From contig JBLHNB010000131.1 of assembly GCA_047621305.1 (NCBI GenBank), forward strand, positions 1-12,618: a stretch of DNA of 12,618 bases, read 5' to 3'. The translations under genes were made by a program, and so were the position numbers. Positions within the stretch are counted from its first letter, which is position 1; each line of letters opens with the position of its first letter. The DNA is from Colwellia_A sp047621305. Lineage in GTDB: Bacteria; Pseudomonadota; Gammaproteobacteria; Enterobacterales; Alteromonadaceae. The notes under the pieces are model-generated. The model did not search any database. It saw only the letters and a list, made by a program, of their open reading frames with translations, and was not told the origin of the DNA. Of the stretch, positions 5,541-12,618 are shown in pieces.

Positions 5541-7421
5541 ATGCGCTCTATGATTGCATGGGTTGGAGCTGTGGCATGTTTGTCTGCCTGCCAACCTAAT
5601 AATTCTACCTCTACAACGACTCAAGAGCCGACTGCTGTTGCAGCGACTCAAGCCATTGAACAAAAAAAATTGAATGAATCTGAACGATTAAATGAATGGT
5701 TTGCAGCTAAATATGAAGAGCAGTTGCAAAGTAGTCCAATAATGTTGACTTTTTTGGGACGCAAAGAAAAATATGACCAAATAAATGATATGTCAGAAGC
5801 GTTTGAAATAGAACAACTGGCATGGCAAGCGAAAACAGTTGAAAATTTGAAATCAAACTTTGATTACAACAAATTAACAGCTGAAGCGAAAATATCATAT
5901 GATATTTGGATCTATCAATATGAAGAGGCAAAAGCTGGCCAAAAATTTAATAAAAATGGTTATATATTCACTCAATTCAATGGCATTCAAGCTTTTGCCG
6001 CGCAGTTTTTAATTAACTTTCATCGGGTAGATGAACTCAGTGATATGCAAGCGTATATAAAACGTATTGGTGGCGTAAGTACCGCTATTGATCAGTTATT
6101 GGTACGAGCAAAAGAAAATGCTGCTGCTGGCACGCGGCCACCAAAGTTTGCTTATGAAGGTGTTATTGAGCAATCAGGAAATTTAATTACCGGTATTCCA
6201 TTTTCAAATGCACAAGATGCCATTAATTCACCTTTATGGATGGATATTGAGCGAAAAATAACGGCACTTGTTGAATCGGATAAAATTTCCGCAGAGCAAG
6301 CTGTTTCATTAAAGTCGGATGCTAAAGCCCAATTGCTTAACGCTTTTTTACCGAGTTACCAAGCGTTAATTACTTGGTTTGAAAATGATATTGCCAATAC
6401 GGTGAGTAATCCAACGGGCGTATCAACACAAAAAAATGGTCAAGCATTTTATAACCATATGATTAGCGTTTCAACCACCACAGATTTATCTGCCGATGAA
6501 ATTTATGACATTGGTGTTAAAGAAGTTGCTCGTATCACCAATGAGATGACCGCGATTAAAAACCGTGTCGGTTTTGAAGGCGATTTACCGGCATTTTTTA
6601 ACTTTATTAAAACTGATGAGCAATTCTTTTATCCAAATACTGATGAAGGTCGACAAGGCTATATTACGGATACTGAAACCTATTTAGGCTTTATCAATGA
6701 ACAGCTACCTCAATACTTTGGTATTTTACCAAAGGCAGCATTAACGGTTAAACGTGTTGAAGCCTTTAGAGAACAAGATGGTGCTGCCCAACATTATAGC
6801 TCTGGTACGCCAGACGGTAGTCGTCCTGGGGTTTATTATGCACATTTATCTGACATGTCAGCAATGCCAAAAAATGAAATGGAAGGTGTCGCTTATCATG
6901 AGGGTAATCCTGGACATCATATGCAAATCTCTATTGCACAGGAGCTCACATCAGTACCACAATTTAGAACGCAAGCAAACTTTACAGCGTACAGTGAAGG
7001 GTGGGGTTTATATGCAGAACTTCTTGCGAAAGAAATGGGGGCTTATGAAGATGACTTTTCTGACTTTGGTCGATTAGTCAATGAAATGTGGCGTGCCGTG
7101 CGTTTAGTGGTTGATACGGGCTTACATGCTAAAGGTTGGACAGAAGCGCAAGCTATTGCTTATTTTAAAGAAAAAACCCCCATTGCTGAAGAAGCTATTA
7201 TCTCTGAGGTGCGTCGCTATTTAGTATTACCTGGGCAGGCAACATCGTATAAAATTGGTATGTTAAAGATTATTGAATTGCGAGAAAAAGCTAAACAAAC
7301 ACTCGGTGACCGTTTTGATATTCGAGGCTTTCACGATACCGTGCTTGGTGGTGGTGCTATGCCGTTGGCTATTTTAGAGCGACGAGTGAATGACTGGGTA
7401 AATAGTCAAGTTGCTAAGTAA
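5541..7421 (+). CDS. DUF885 family lipoprotein, metallopeptidase-like
   Basis: This encodes 626 residues; AAGGA at 5527-5531, 9 bases before the ATG, supports the start. The N terminus is a lipoprotein signal: a short hydrophobic stretch and lipobox LSAC with the lipidated cysteine at 17. Gln follows it, which predicts outer-membrane anchoring facing the periplasm. A Thr/Ser/Pro-rich linker (about 20-40) precedes the body. The family hallmark HEGNPGHHMQ is at 453-462, and SEGWGLYAE at 485-493 lies about 30 residues later. This His/Glu arrangement suggests a zinc-dependent gluzincin-like peptidase. The family (COG4805) is large and common in Alteromonadales, but its substrates are not known to me. 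Both motifs are intact and the length is normal. It is flanked by its own leader and a strong terminator, so it is probably monocistronic. Confidence 0.92.
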   Translation: MRSMIAWVGAVACLSACQPNNSTSTTTQEPTAVAATQAIEQKKLNESERLNEWFAAKYEEQLQSSPIMLTFLGRKEKYDQINDMSEAFEIEQLAWQAKTVENLKSNFDYNKLTAEAKISYDIWIYQYEEAKAGQKFNKNGYIFTQFNGIQAFAAQFLINFHRVDELSDMQAYIKRIGGVSTAIDQLLVRAKENAAAGTRPPKFAYEGVIEQSGNLITGIPFSNAQDAINSPLWMDIERKITALVESDKISAEQAVSLKSDAKAQLLNAFLPSYQALITWFENDIANTVSNPTGVSTQKNGQAFYNHMISVSTTTDLSADEIYDIGVKEVARITNEMTAIKNRVGFEGDLPAFFNFIKTDEQFFYPNTDEGRQGYITDTETYLGFINEQLPQYFGILPKAALTVKRVEAFREQDGAAQHYSSGTPDGSRPGVYYAHLSDMSAMPKNEMEGVAYHEGNPGHHMQISIAQELTSVPQFRTQANFTAYSEGWGLYAELLAKEMGAYEDDFSDFGRLVNEMWRAVRLVVDTGLHAKGWTEAQAIAYFKEKTPIAEEAIISEVRRYLVLPGQATSYKIGMLKIIELREKAKQTLGDRFDIRGFHDTVLGGGAMPLAILERRVNDWVNSQVAK

Positions 7422-7475
7422 TAAATGAGTAAGTAAGTGTTGTATTTAAACCATTAGTCGCTGTAGCTTTAAAAT

Positions 7476-7508
7476 AAAAATGCCTGAACAAAAGTTCAGG
7501 CATTTTTT
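7476..7508. terminator. strong bidirectional rho-independent terminator
   Basis: The arms AAAAATGCCTGAAC and GTTCAGGCATTTTT pair perfectly around an AAAA loop (7490-7493), with a T-run rightward and an A-run on the left that becomes a T-run for leftward transcription. It lies between the converging DUF885 gene and lpxH and should end both. Confidence 0.93.
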
Positions 7509-7545
7509 ATATAAATATACTGCTCATTTAGCGACAAATAAAACG

Positions 7546-8307
7546 CTATAGTTTGTAGGCCTCAAATGAGCTATTCAATAATTCCATTGAGTCCGGTGTC
7601 ACTTTTAACCATGCACCTTGTTGGTACCAGTCGCCTAATACAATGCGTTGTGCTGCTTGATTACTTGCCATGATATGATGCACGTGAGGTCTATGAGTAT
7701 GGCCATGGATCATTAATTGGCTTTGATAGGTTTCTAAACAATTAATCACTTCGCTTTCGGTCACATCCATAATATCTTGTGATTTCATCGCTGTAGCCGT
7801 CGCACTTTGATCGCGGTATTTATTGGCAATTTTTCGTCGAACAAATAAGGGCAAGCTTTTAATTATAGCTTGCCACCACCAACTGCGAGACTTTTTGCGA
7901 AAAGTTTGATAGCCAAGATCACGAGTACACAAGGTATCGCCGTGCATAATCACAACAGGTTTACCGTATAAGTCAATTAAGGTAATTTCAGGTAATAGTT
8001 CCATACCACACTGTTTGGCAAATTGTTTACCGAGCAGAAAGTCGCGGTTGCCATGAATAAAATAAACGTTACAACCGAGTGCTGAAAGTGCCTTTATTGC
8101 CAAGGATATTTCGATTATAAACGGGGTGTCGTCGTCGTCACCGACCCAATATTCGAAAAGATCGCCGATAATATATAAAACTTGTGCTGCTGGAGCATCA
8201 TTTTGCAAAAAAGATAAAAAACAGGCGGTAATATCAGGCCTGTTTTCAGCTAAATGAAGGTCGGCAATAAAATAGGTAAGCGGAGTTTTTATTGCCGTAG
8301 TTATCAT
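7546..8307 (-). CDS. lpxH: UDP-2,3-diacylglucosamine diphosphatase LpxH
   Basis: This encodes 253 residues. LpxH removes UMP from UDP-2,3-diacyl-GlcN to give lipid X, the fourth step of lipid A synthesis, acting at the cytoplasmic face of the inner membrane. It is a calcineurin-like Mn-dependent phosphoesterase and all metal motifs are visible: DLH (D16, H18), GD (D49), GNRD (N87 region, 86-89), HGD (H122) and GHTH (H201-G-H203-T-H205). Between them lies the helical, basic/Trp-rich insertion (RKKSRSWWWQAIIKSLPLFVRRK) that caps the lipid substrate and associates with the membrane. It lies downstream of ppiB on the same strand with a 70-base gap and no terminator between, so the two are probably cotranscribed. 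The ppiB-lpxH order is conserved in gammaproteobacteria. Shared terminator at 7476-7508. Confidence 0.96.
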   Translation of the reverse strand: MITTAIKTPLTYFIADLHLAENRPDITACFLSFLQNDAPAAQVLYIIGDLFEYWVGDDDDTPFIIEISLAIKALSALGCNVYFIHGNRDFLLGKQFAKQCGMELLPEITLIDLYGKPVVIMHGDTLCTRDLGYQTFRKKSRSWWWQAIIKSLPLFVRRKIANKYRDQSATATAMKSQDIMDVTESEVINCLETYQSQLMIHGHTHRPHVHHIMASNQAAQRIVLGDWYQQGAWLKVTPDSMELLNSSFEAYKL

Positions 8308-8377
8308 TTTTTATTCATTAGCTCTATTTTTTACTATTAATTTACTGCTTGTTTACTGACGTTTTATTATTAATGCT

Positions 8378-8869
8378 CTATTCAACAATAGTAGATTCAA
8401 TAAGGATTTCTTCTTTTGGTACATCATCATGATGACCTAAACGGCCCGTATCAACTAATGTCATATTATCAACGATATCCATACCTTCAACTACTTCTGC
8501 GAAAACACAGTAGCCCCAACCTTGAACAGACTCACTTTTAAAATCTAAAAAGTTATTATCAATAAGGTTAACAAAAAATTGCGCTGATGCAGAGTGTGGG
8601 TCTTGAGTTCGTGCCATAGCTAACGTGCCACGTTTATTACTTAAACCATTACTTGCTTCATTCTCAATCGTTGCGCGACTGTCTTTTTCTTCTAATCCTG
8701 AAGCAAAACCACCGCCTTGTACCATAAAACCTTTTATAACACGGTGAAATATAGTGCCGTTATAAAAACCATCTTCAGCATATTGTTGAAAGTTTTTAGC
8801 TGTGATAGGGGCGTTGTCAAAATCTAAATTAATTTTTACATCGCCTAATGTTGTTTTGAATATGATCAT
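8378..8869 (-). CDS. ppiB: cytoplasmic peptidyl-prolyl cis-trans isomerase B (cyclophilin)
   Basis: This encodes 163 residues, essentially the E. coli PpiB length. It catalyses cis-trans isomerisation of Xaa-Pro bonds in folding proteins. The cyclophilin active site is complete: F41-H42-R43 (IFHRVIKGFMVQGG), M49/Q51, Q97-F98-F99 (SAQFFVNL), W118 (QGWGYCVF) and F123. There is no signal peptide, so it is the cytoplasmic rather than the periplasmic (PpiA) form. The ribosome binding site is weak. It is the first gene of the probable ppiB-lpxH transcript and is divergent from cysS, sharing a 195-base control region that contains a perfect 13-bp inverted repeat. Confidence 0.96.
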   Translation of the reverse strand: MIIFKTTLGDVKINLDFDNAPITAKNFQQYAEDGFYNGTIFHRVIKGFMVQGGGFASGLEEKDSRATIENEASNGLSNKRGTLAMARTQDPHSASAQFFVNLIDNNFLDFKSESVQGWGYCVFAEVVEGMDIVDNMTLVDTGRLGHHDDVPKEEILIESTIVE

Positions 8870-8906
8870 TGCAAGAGTCTCGGGTATTTAAGTTTAAATA
8901 TTGTCG

Positions 8907-9010
8907 AGATTGTAACTCAACAATAAAAACATGTCTTAAAAAGATACCGATAAAATGAATTTATTGTGCTTGAATGGCATTTCCATGGGGTAGAGGATGA
9001 GTTACAATCT
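8907..9010. promoter_or_regulatory. 13-bp inverted repeat in the ppiB/cysS divergent control region
   Basis: AGATTGTAACTCA (8907-8919) is the exact reverse complement of TGAGTTACAATCT (8998-9010); the centres are about 91 bases apart. One arm is near each gene (38 bases upstream of ppiB, 54 upstream of cysS). It could be a paired operator for divergent control, or a long stem in a transcript. No known regulator site is recognised and no confident promoter was identified. Confidence 0.45.
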
Positions 9011-9064
9011 GGTTTTATCGATATTTTTTATCTTTTACACTTAATTTAGGATCATAGAAAACTT

Positions 9065-10450
9065 ATGTTGCAAATATACAATACACTCAGCCGAAAAAAA
9101 GAAGTATTTAAACCTATTTCACCCGGAAAGGTTGGCTTGTATGTTTGTGGTTGTACCGTTTATGACTTATGCCACATCGGCCATGCTCGCACATATATAA
9201 GCTTTGATAATATTGCCCGTTATTTACGTTTTTCTGGTTATGATGTTAACTACGTGCGTAACATTACCGATGTTGAAGATAAAATTATCAAACGTGCCAT
9301 TATAAATAATGAAACCACAGAGCAGTTGACTGAACGTACCATTGCAGCTATGCATGAAGATTTTGATGCTTTAAGTATGCTACGTCCTGACCTTGAGCCT
9401 CGTGTAACCACCCATATGGTTGAGATTATTAAGATGATCGAGACATTGGTGGCGAAAGAGCATGCTTATGTAGCCGGAAGTGGTGATGTACTTTTTGACG
9501 TTTCCAGTTTTGCTGATTATGGGCAACTCAGTGGTCAAAACCTTGAGCAGCTTCAGGCAGGTTCACGAGTAGATGTTGATCAGAGTAAAAGAAACCCATT
9601 GGACTTCGTTTTATGGAAGTCAGCTAAGCCCAATGAACCCAATTGGTCATCGCCATGGGGAGAAGGGCGTCCGGGTTGGCATATTGAATGTTCAGCAATG
9701 AGTGCAAAAGTATTAGGTCATCATTTTGATATTCATGGCGGTGGCTCTGATTTACAGTTTCCACATCATGAAAATGAAGTAGCGCAAAGTTGTTGTGCAC
9801 TTGATACACCCTATGTAAATTATTGGATCCATACGGGGATGGTCCAAGTTGATCAAGAGAAAATGTCAAAGTCATTGGACAATTTTTTCACTATTCGTGA
9901 AGTATTAGCAAAATATGATGCTGAAACGGTCAGGTTTTTCTTAACAACAGGGCAATACCGTAGCCAATTAAATTATTCTACGGATAATTTAGAGCAGGCT
10001 AGAGCAGCACTTGAACGTATTTATACTGCGCTACGTGATGTGAATATTGCTGACGACTTTGTCTTGAATAAACAAGACACTTATGTCGTTGAGTTTTGTA
10101 AAGCGATGGATGACGACTTTAATACGCCACAAGCATTAGCTGTTTTATTTGAATTAGCTAAACAGCTTAACGTCGCGAAGCAAAGTAATGCAACTAACAC
10201 TGAACAACTTGCTGCGACATTAAAAGCGCTAGGTGGTTTACTCGGGTTACTAGCACTTGATCCTGCTATGTTTTTACAAGGTGGTGGCGATGATGATGAA
10301 GTTATTAAAATTGAAGCTTTGATCAAACAGCGCAATGATGCGAGAAAAAATAAAGAATGGGCGTTGGCTGATGATGCACGTGATAAATTAGCGGCAATGC
10401 ACATTATTTTAGAAGATAGCGCCGGGAAAACTACGTGGCGTAAAGGCTAG
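9065..10450 (+). CDS. cysS: cysteinyl-tRNA synthetase
   Basis: This encodes 461 residues, the same length as the E. coli enzyme. It charges tRNA-Cys with cysteine using ATP in the cytoplasm. It is a class Ia synthetase with the Rossmann-fold signatures HIGH at 37-40 (CHIGHART) and KMSKS at 266-270. The zinc ligands that select cysteine are present: C28 (YVCGCTVYD), C209 (HIECSAMS) and the His/Glu of FPHHENE at about 232-238. The C-terminal part (about 320-461) is the helical anticodon-binding region, with a charged KQRNDARKNKEWALADDARDKL-type segment, written here only as its class feature. The ribosome binding site is weak (AGGA, about 12 bases upstream). It is divergent from ppiB and convergent with folD; the cysS-ppiB-lpxH cluster is a conserved gammaproteobacterial neighbourhood. 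A strong terminator follows. Confidence 0.97.
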   Translation: MLQIYNTLSRKKEVFKPISPGKVGLYVCGCTVYDLCHIGHARTYISFDNIARYLRFSGYDVNYVRNITDVEDKIIKRAIINNETTEQLTERTIAAMHEDFDALSMLRPDLEPRVTTHMVEIIKMIETLVAKEHAYVAGSGDVLFDVSSFADYGQLSGQNLEQLQAGSRVDVDQSKRNPLDFVLWKSAKPNEPNWSSPWGEGRPGWHIECSAMSAKVLGHHFDIHGGGSDLQFPHHENEVAQSCCALDTPYVNYWIHTGMVQVDQEKMSKSLDNFFTIREVLAKYDAETVRFFLTTGQYRSQLNYSTDNLEQARAALERIYTALRDVNIADDFVLNKQDTYVVEFCKAMDDDFNTPQALAVLFELAKQLNVAKQSNATNTEQLAATLKALGGLLGLLALDPAMFLQGGGDDDEVIKIEALIKQRNDARKNKEWALADDARDKLAAMHIILEDSAGKTTWRKG

Positions 10451-10494
10451 AATACATGCCCTTTAGTTGAAATTAGTTAAAAGTAGTTAATAAC

Positions 10495-10521
10495 AAAAAA
10501 CCAGCGAAATGCTGGTTTTTT
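10495..10521. terminator. strong bidirectional rho-independent terminator
   Basis: AAAAAACCAGC and GCTGGTTTTTT pair perfectly around a GAAAT loop (10506-10510). It is 44 bases after cysS and, read leftward, also ends with a T-run, so it can stop folD transcription as well. Confidence 0.93.
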
Positions 10522-10535
10522 ATTGTTGTTTACTT

Positions 10536-10604
10536 TATTCGCTACACTTGTTTATTCGTTATTTTGATTTAGCGAATAGCTAAGTTACTCGTAGTAAAGT
10601 TAGC
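10536..10604. other. two nested inverted repeats between cysS and folD
   Basis: TATTCGCTA (10536-10544) and TAGCGAATA (10570-10578) are perfect complements. Immediately beside them a hairpin is formed by GCTAA..TTACT (10579-10589) with AGTAA..TTAGC (10593-10604). No T-run is present in either direction. Role unknown; possibly mRNA 3'-end structure for folD. Confidence 0.35.
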
Positions 10605-10631
10605 CAATATCAAAATTACTAGCACCAAGCT

Positions 10632-11489
10632 TTACTCAGCACCAAACTCTTCACAAGCGATTAATGTATTTTCAATTAAGCTTGCCACAGTCATTGGACC
10701 CACACCGCCAGGGACAGGTGTAATATAAGCAGCTTTCGTTTTTGCTATCTCAAAACCTATATCACCTACAAGTGTGCCGTTATCCAAACGGTTAATACCG
10801 ACATCAATAACGATAGCACCTTCTTTTATCCATTCACCGGGAATAAACTCTGCTTTTCCTACCGCAACTATAAGTAGTTCTGCATTACGGATTTTATCTT
10901 CAAGATTTTTTGTAAATCTATGAGTTGTGGTCACAGTACAACCCGCTAACAATAATTCTAAGGTCATAGGGCGACCAACAATATTTGAAGCGCCAACAAC
11001 CACGGCTTCTAATCCGTGAGGCTGAACTCCAGTGCTTTCGATCAGTTTGATAATACCTTTTGGTGTACAAGGACGTAATCCTGGTTGACGAAGAGCGAGT
11101 TTACCTACGTTAGAGGGGTGAAAACCATCAACATCCTTTTGAGGGTTGATATGTTCAATAACTAAATTTGCGTCTAAACCGGCTGGTAAGGGTAATTGTA
11201 CTAAGATGCCATCAATACTGTCATCATTATTGAGTTCATCGATAAGTGAAAATAACGCTTCTTCGTTTGTGGTTACAGGTAAGTCGTATGAACGAGAAAC
11301 AAAGCCTACTTCTTCACATGCACGCCTTTTACTACCAACATATACTTGAGATGCAGGGTCGAGACCAACTAAAATAACGGCAAGTCCAGGTGCGCGCTGA
11401 CCATTTGCTATACGCTTTGTTACTTTATCTTTCACTGAGTTTCGAAGTTGTTGGGCAATTTTTTTGCCATCAATTAATGTTGCAGTCAT
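10632..11489 (-). CDS. folD: bifunctional methylenetetrahydrofolate dehydrogenase / methenyltetrahydrofolate cyclohydrolase FolD
   Basis: This encodes 285 residues, the normal bacterial length. FolD oxidises 5,10-methylene-THF with NADP+ and hydrolyses 5,10-methenyl-THF to 10-formyl-THF, supplying one-carbon units for purines and formyl-Met-tRNA. The active-site residues are in place: Y50 and catalytic K54 (QVYVGSKRRACEE), Q98 (ILVQLPLP) and D121 (PQKDVDGFHP). The NADP-binding Rossmann half has VVVGASNIVGRPM, and the family signature PGGVGPMTVASL is near the C terminus. Cytoplasmic, with no signal peptide. It is convergent with cysS and divergent from the tRNA operon. No clear ribosome binding site precedes the ATG. 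Co-location with cysS and a tRNA cluster is typical for related marine gammaproteobacteria, as far as I recall. Confidence 0.97.
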   Translation of the reverse strand: MTATLIDGKKIAQQLRNSVKDKVTKRIANGQRAPGLAVILVGLDPASQVYVGSKRRACEEVGFVSRSYDLPVTTNEEALFSLIDELNNDDSIDGILVQLPLPAGLDANLVIEHINPQKDVDGFHPSNVGKLALRQPGLRPCTPKGIIKLIESTGVQPHGLEAVVVGASNIVGRPMTLELLLAGCTVTTTHRFTKNLEDKIRNAELLIVAVGKAEFIPGEWIKEGAIVIDVGINRLDNGTLVGDIGFEIAKTKAAYITPVPGGVGPMTVASLIENTLIACEEFGAE

Positions 11490-11689
11490 AGTACCGTTAA
11501 TAGTGGTGGAGAAAACAAGGGTATTTTCTCATAGAAGAGCATAAAATTGTAGAAAATGTTTATTAAATGATGCAGAAGAACAGAAGTTGTATTAAAGCAC
11601 GAAAAATAGTCATTATTGTAGCTGTTGAGTTGAATTTTAAGCAAGCTGCGGTAAAAACAAGCGAACACGTTTTTTTTTATAAAAAAGGT

Positions 11690-11727
11690 TTGACGTGTCA
11701 TCATCAACTAGGTAATATCCGCACCCG
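11690..11727 (+). promoter_or_regulatory. sigma70 promoter of the tRNA operon with GC-rich discriminator
   Basis: TTGACG (-35, 11690-11695), an exact 17-base spacer and TAATAT (-10, 11713-11718) are followed by CCGCACCCG. The GC-rich discriminator is the hallmark of stable-RNA promoters repressed by ppGpp/DksA. A run of T and A (about 11669-11686) immediately upstream could act as an UP element. The expected start is about 30 bases before the first tRNA. No other promoter is evident between the tRNAs. Confidence 0.82.
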
Positions 11728-11756
11728 TTGAAAGCGAGTTTGTTTTTAACGTTTGT

Positions 11757-11833
11757 CGGTGATTAGCGCAGCTTGGTAGCGCACTTGGTTTGGGTCCAAG
11801 GGGTCGCAAGTTCGAATCTTGCATCACCGACCA
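11757..11833 (+). tRNA. tRNA-Pro (anticodon UGG)
   Basis: A 77-base cloverleaf with CCA encoded. The acceptor CGGTGAT pairs with ATCACCG, the anticodon loop is TTTGGGT with TGG, and the T-arm is GCAAGTTCGAATCTTGC. Reads CCN proline codons, mainly CCA. First gene of the operon. Identical to 12131-12207. Confidence 0.97.
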
Positions 11834-11911
11834 CTTTTAATTTTTAGCGATTCTAAGTGACATTTATTTAGAATACTGATTATAATTAGTGTGAAGTTCT
11901 GTAGGCAATGT

Positions 11912-11988
<77 letters not shown>

Positions 11989-12000
11989 CAGAAAAATTAT

Positions 12001-12077
12001 GGTGGCTATAGCTCAGTTGGTAGAGCCCCGGATTGTGATTCCGGTTGTCGAGGGTTCAAGTCCCTTTAGCCACCCCA
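12001..12077 (+). tRNA. tRNA-His (anticodon GUG)
   Basis: A 77-base cloverleaf with CCA encoded. Position 12001 is the extra G-1 that pairs with the discriminator C (12074), the identity element for histidyl-tRNA synthetase. The acceptor GTGGCTA pairs with TAGCCAC and the anticodon loop carries GTG (GATTGTGATTC). Only 12 bases after tRNA-Arg. Confidence 0.97.
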
Positions 12078-12130
12078 TTTCTTACTAATGCCATGTTAGT
12101 ATGAACGAAAAATTTATAAAATAATATTGT

Positions 12131-12207
12131 CGGTGATTAGCGCAGCTTGGTAGCGCACTTGGTTTGGGTCCAAGGGGTCGCAAGTTCGAATCTTGCATCA
12201 CCGACCA
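12131..12207 (+). tRNA. tRNA-Pro (anticodon UGG), second identical copy
   Basis: The same 77 bases as 11757-11833, CCA included. The flanks differ apart from a few bases, so only the tRNA has been kept identical. Last tRNA of the operon; a short palindrome ACTTTATAAAGT (12207-12218) followed by TTATTT may be a weak terminator. Confidence 0.97.
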
Positions 12208-12514
12208 CTTTATAAAGTTTATTTCAAATAGTTAATCGATTCATGATTTCGTACTTTATGTAGTTACTCATAAAAAATATTAATACCATCATTTATAAAA
12301 AACTATCAATCAATAACCTACAAATGTAGCAGCACTAACTAAATACTCTTTTTGCAATAGAAATGCATCATAGATGTGGTTTATTCAGCTTAATCCTCTA
12401 ATTAAAGTATCACCTCATTAGCAATTTAAATACTTAGTAATAAAAAAGACTACTTTATTAATCATCTTTAAATAGTCTAAACAACCAAGGCATGCGTTGT
12501 GGGCAATCCTAATA
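12208..12514. other. AT-rich non-coding stretch after the tRNA operon
   Basis: No gene is recognised on either strand. It contains the weak palindrome at 12207-12218 and the possible minus-strand terminator at 12442-12478; otherwise I see nothing in it. Confidence 0.6.
12442..12478 (-). terminator. possible minus-strand terminator
   Basis: Read leftward, AGACTA (12478-12473) pairs with TAGTCT (12452-12447) around a loop of about 20 bases and is followed by six T. A 6-bp stem with a large loop is weak. If real, a minus-strand gene lies beyond the right edge. Confidence 0.3.
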
Positions 12515-12618
12515 ACTAATACCAATTGAATTAAAGTAGTGATCTATTATAAGCGAGAGTAAATGTTCAAGAGCAAGGCGCTTGAGTGAGTAATAGCGTG
12601 CTATTGGGATTGAAAGCA
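12515..12618. repeat. dispersed palindromic repeat, cut by the window edge
   Basis: It starts CTAATACCAATTGAATTAA and contains AAGCGAGAG, GTTCAAGAGCAAGGCG, CTTGAGTGAG and the tight palindrome AATAGC-GT-GCTATT (12592-12605). From memory, near-identical intergenic sequences are common in Colwellia and relatives. It has no coding capacity. Only this copy is visible here, so the assignment rests on recall. Confidence 0.55.

Noticed and set aside
6754..7077. 107-codon + strand frame inside the DUF885 gene
   Set aside because: Shadow frame over the conserved metal-binding motif region of a real gene.
8870..9064. T-box or other riboswitch upstream of cysS
   Set aside because: No T-box sequence or specifier stem, and the 195-base region lacks a terminator hairpin; gammaproteobacterial cysS is not normally T-box controlled.
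9624..10404. Minus-strand open frames over cysS
   Set aside because: Antisense shadows of an intact, conserved synthetase gene; composition follows its codons.
11486..11707. 73-codon minus-strand frame between folD and the tRNA promoter
   Set aside because: Low-complexity translation, overlaps the folD start and the tRNA -35 region; no family resemblance.

Overview
The window looks like chromosomal DNA from a low-GC marine gammaproteobacterium of the Alteromonadales, most plausibly a Colwellia/Thalassotalea-type organism. This rests on AT-rich codon use, the close resemblance of the housekeeping proteins to gammaproteobacterial families (MiaE, LpxH, PpiB, CysS, FolD), CCA-encoding tRNA genes, and an Alteromonadales-style dispersed repeat at the right edge. 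The genus is inference.

Left third (about 1-4430) is an accessory segment. It opens with a broken IS3-family transposase fragment. Three gene units follow, all on the + strand: (i) an unrecognised 368-aa soluble protein overlapping a three-helix membrane protein; (ii) a PIN-domain protein of DUF4935 type with an unassigned C-terminal half; (iii) a small unrecognised membrane protein. Each unit is followed by a copy of the same diverged repeat (copies A, B, C), as in an integron-like cassette array. The first unit is also bounded by a perfect 12-bp inverted pair built on GTTAGGC/GCCTAAC, the integron attC core. No integrase gene is in view. Repeat B is intact. Repeats A and C are each split at the same internal position by an identical 158-bp MITE with 17-bp terminal inverted repeats and a TGGT target duplication. 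To the right of the second MITE, the rest of repeat C is missing and core chromosome begins.

Middle and right (about 4430-11500) is ordinary core chromosome: miaE (tRNA ms2i6A37 hydroxylase), a DUF885 lipoprotein metallopeptidase-like gene, then convergent lpxH and ppiB on the - strand, divergent cysS on +, and folD on - converging on cysS. Strong bidirectional terminators lie between DUF885/lpxH and cysS/folD. A perfect 13-bp inverted repeat sits in the ppiB-cysS divergent control region.

Right end (about 11690-12207) is a tRNA operon, Pro(UGG)-Arg(UCU)-His(GUG)-Pro(UGG), behind a near-consensus sigma70 promoter with a GC-rich discriminator, expected to be under stringent control. The two Pro genes are identical. 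The last 400 bases hold no gene, a possible minus-strand terminator, and a dispersed repeat cut by the window edge.
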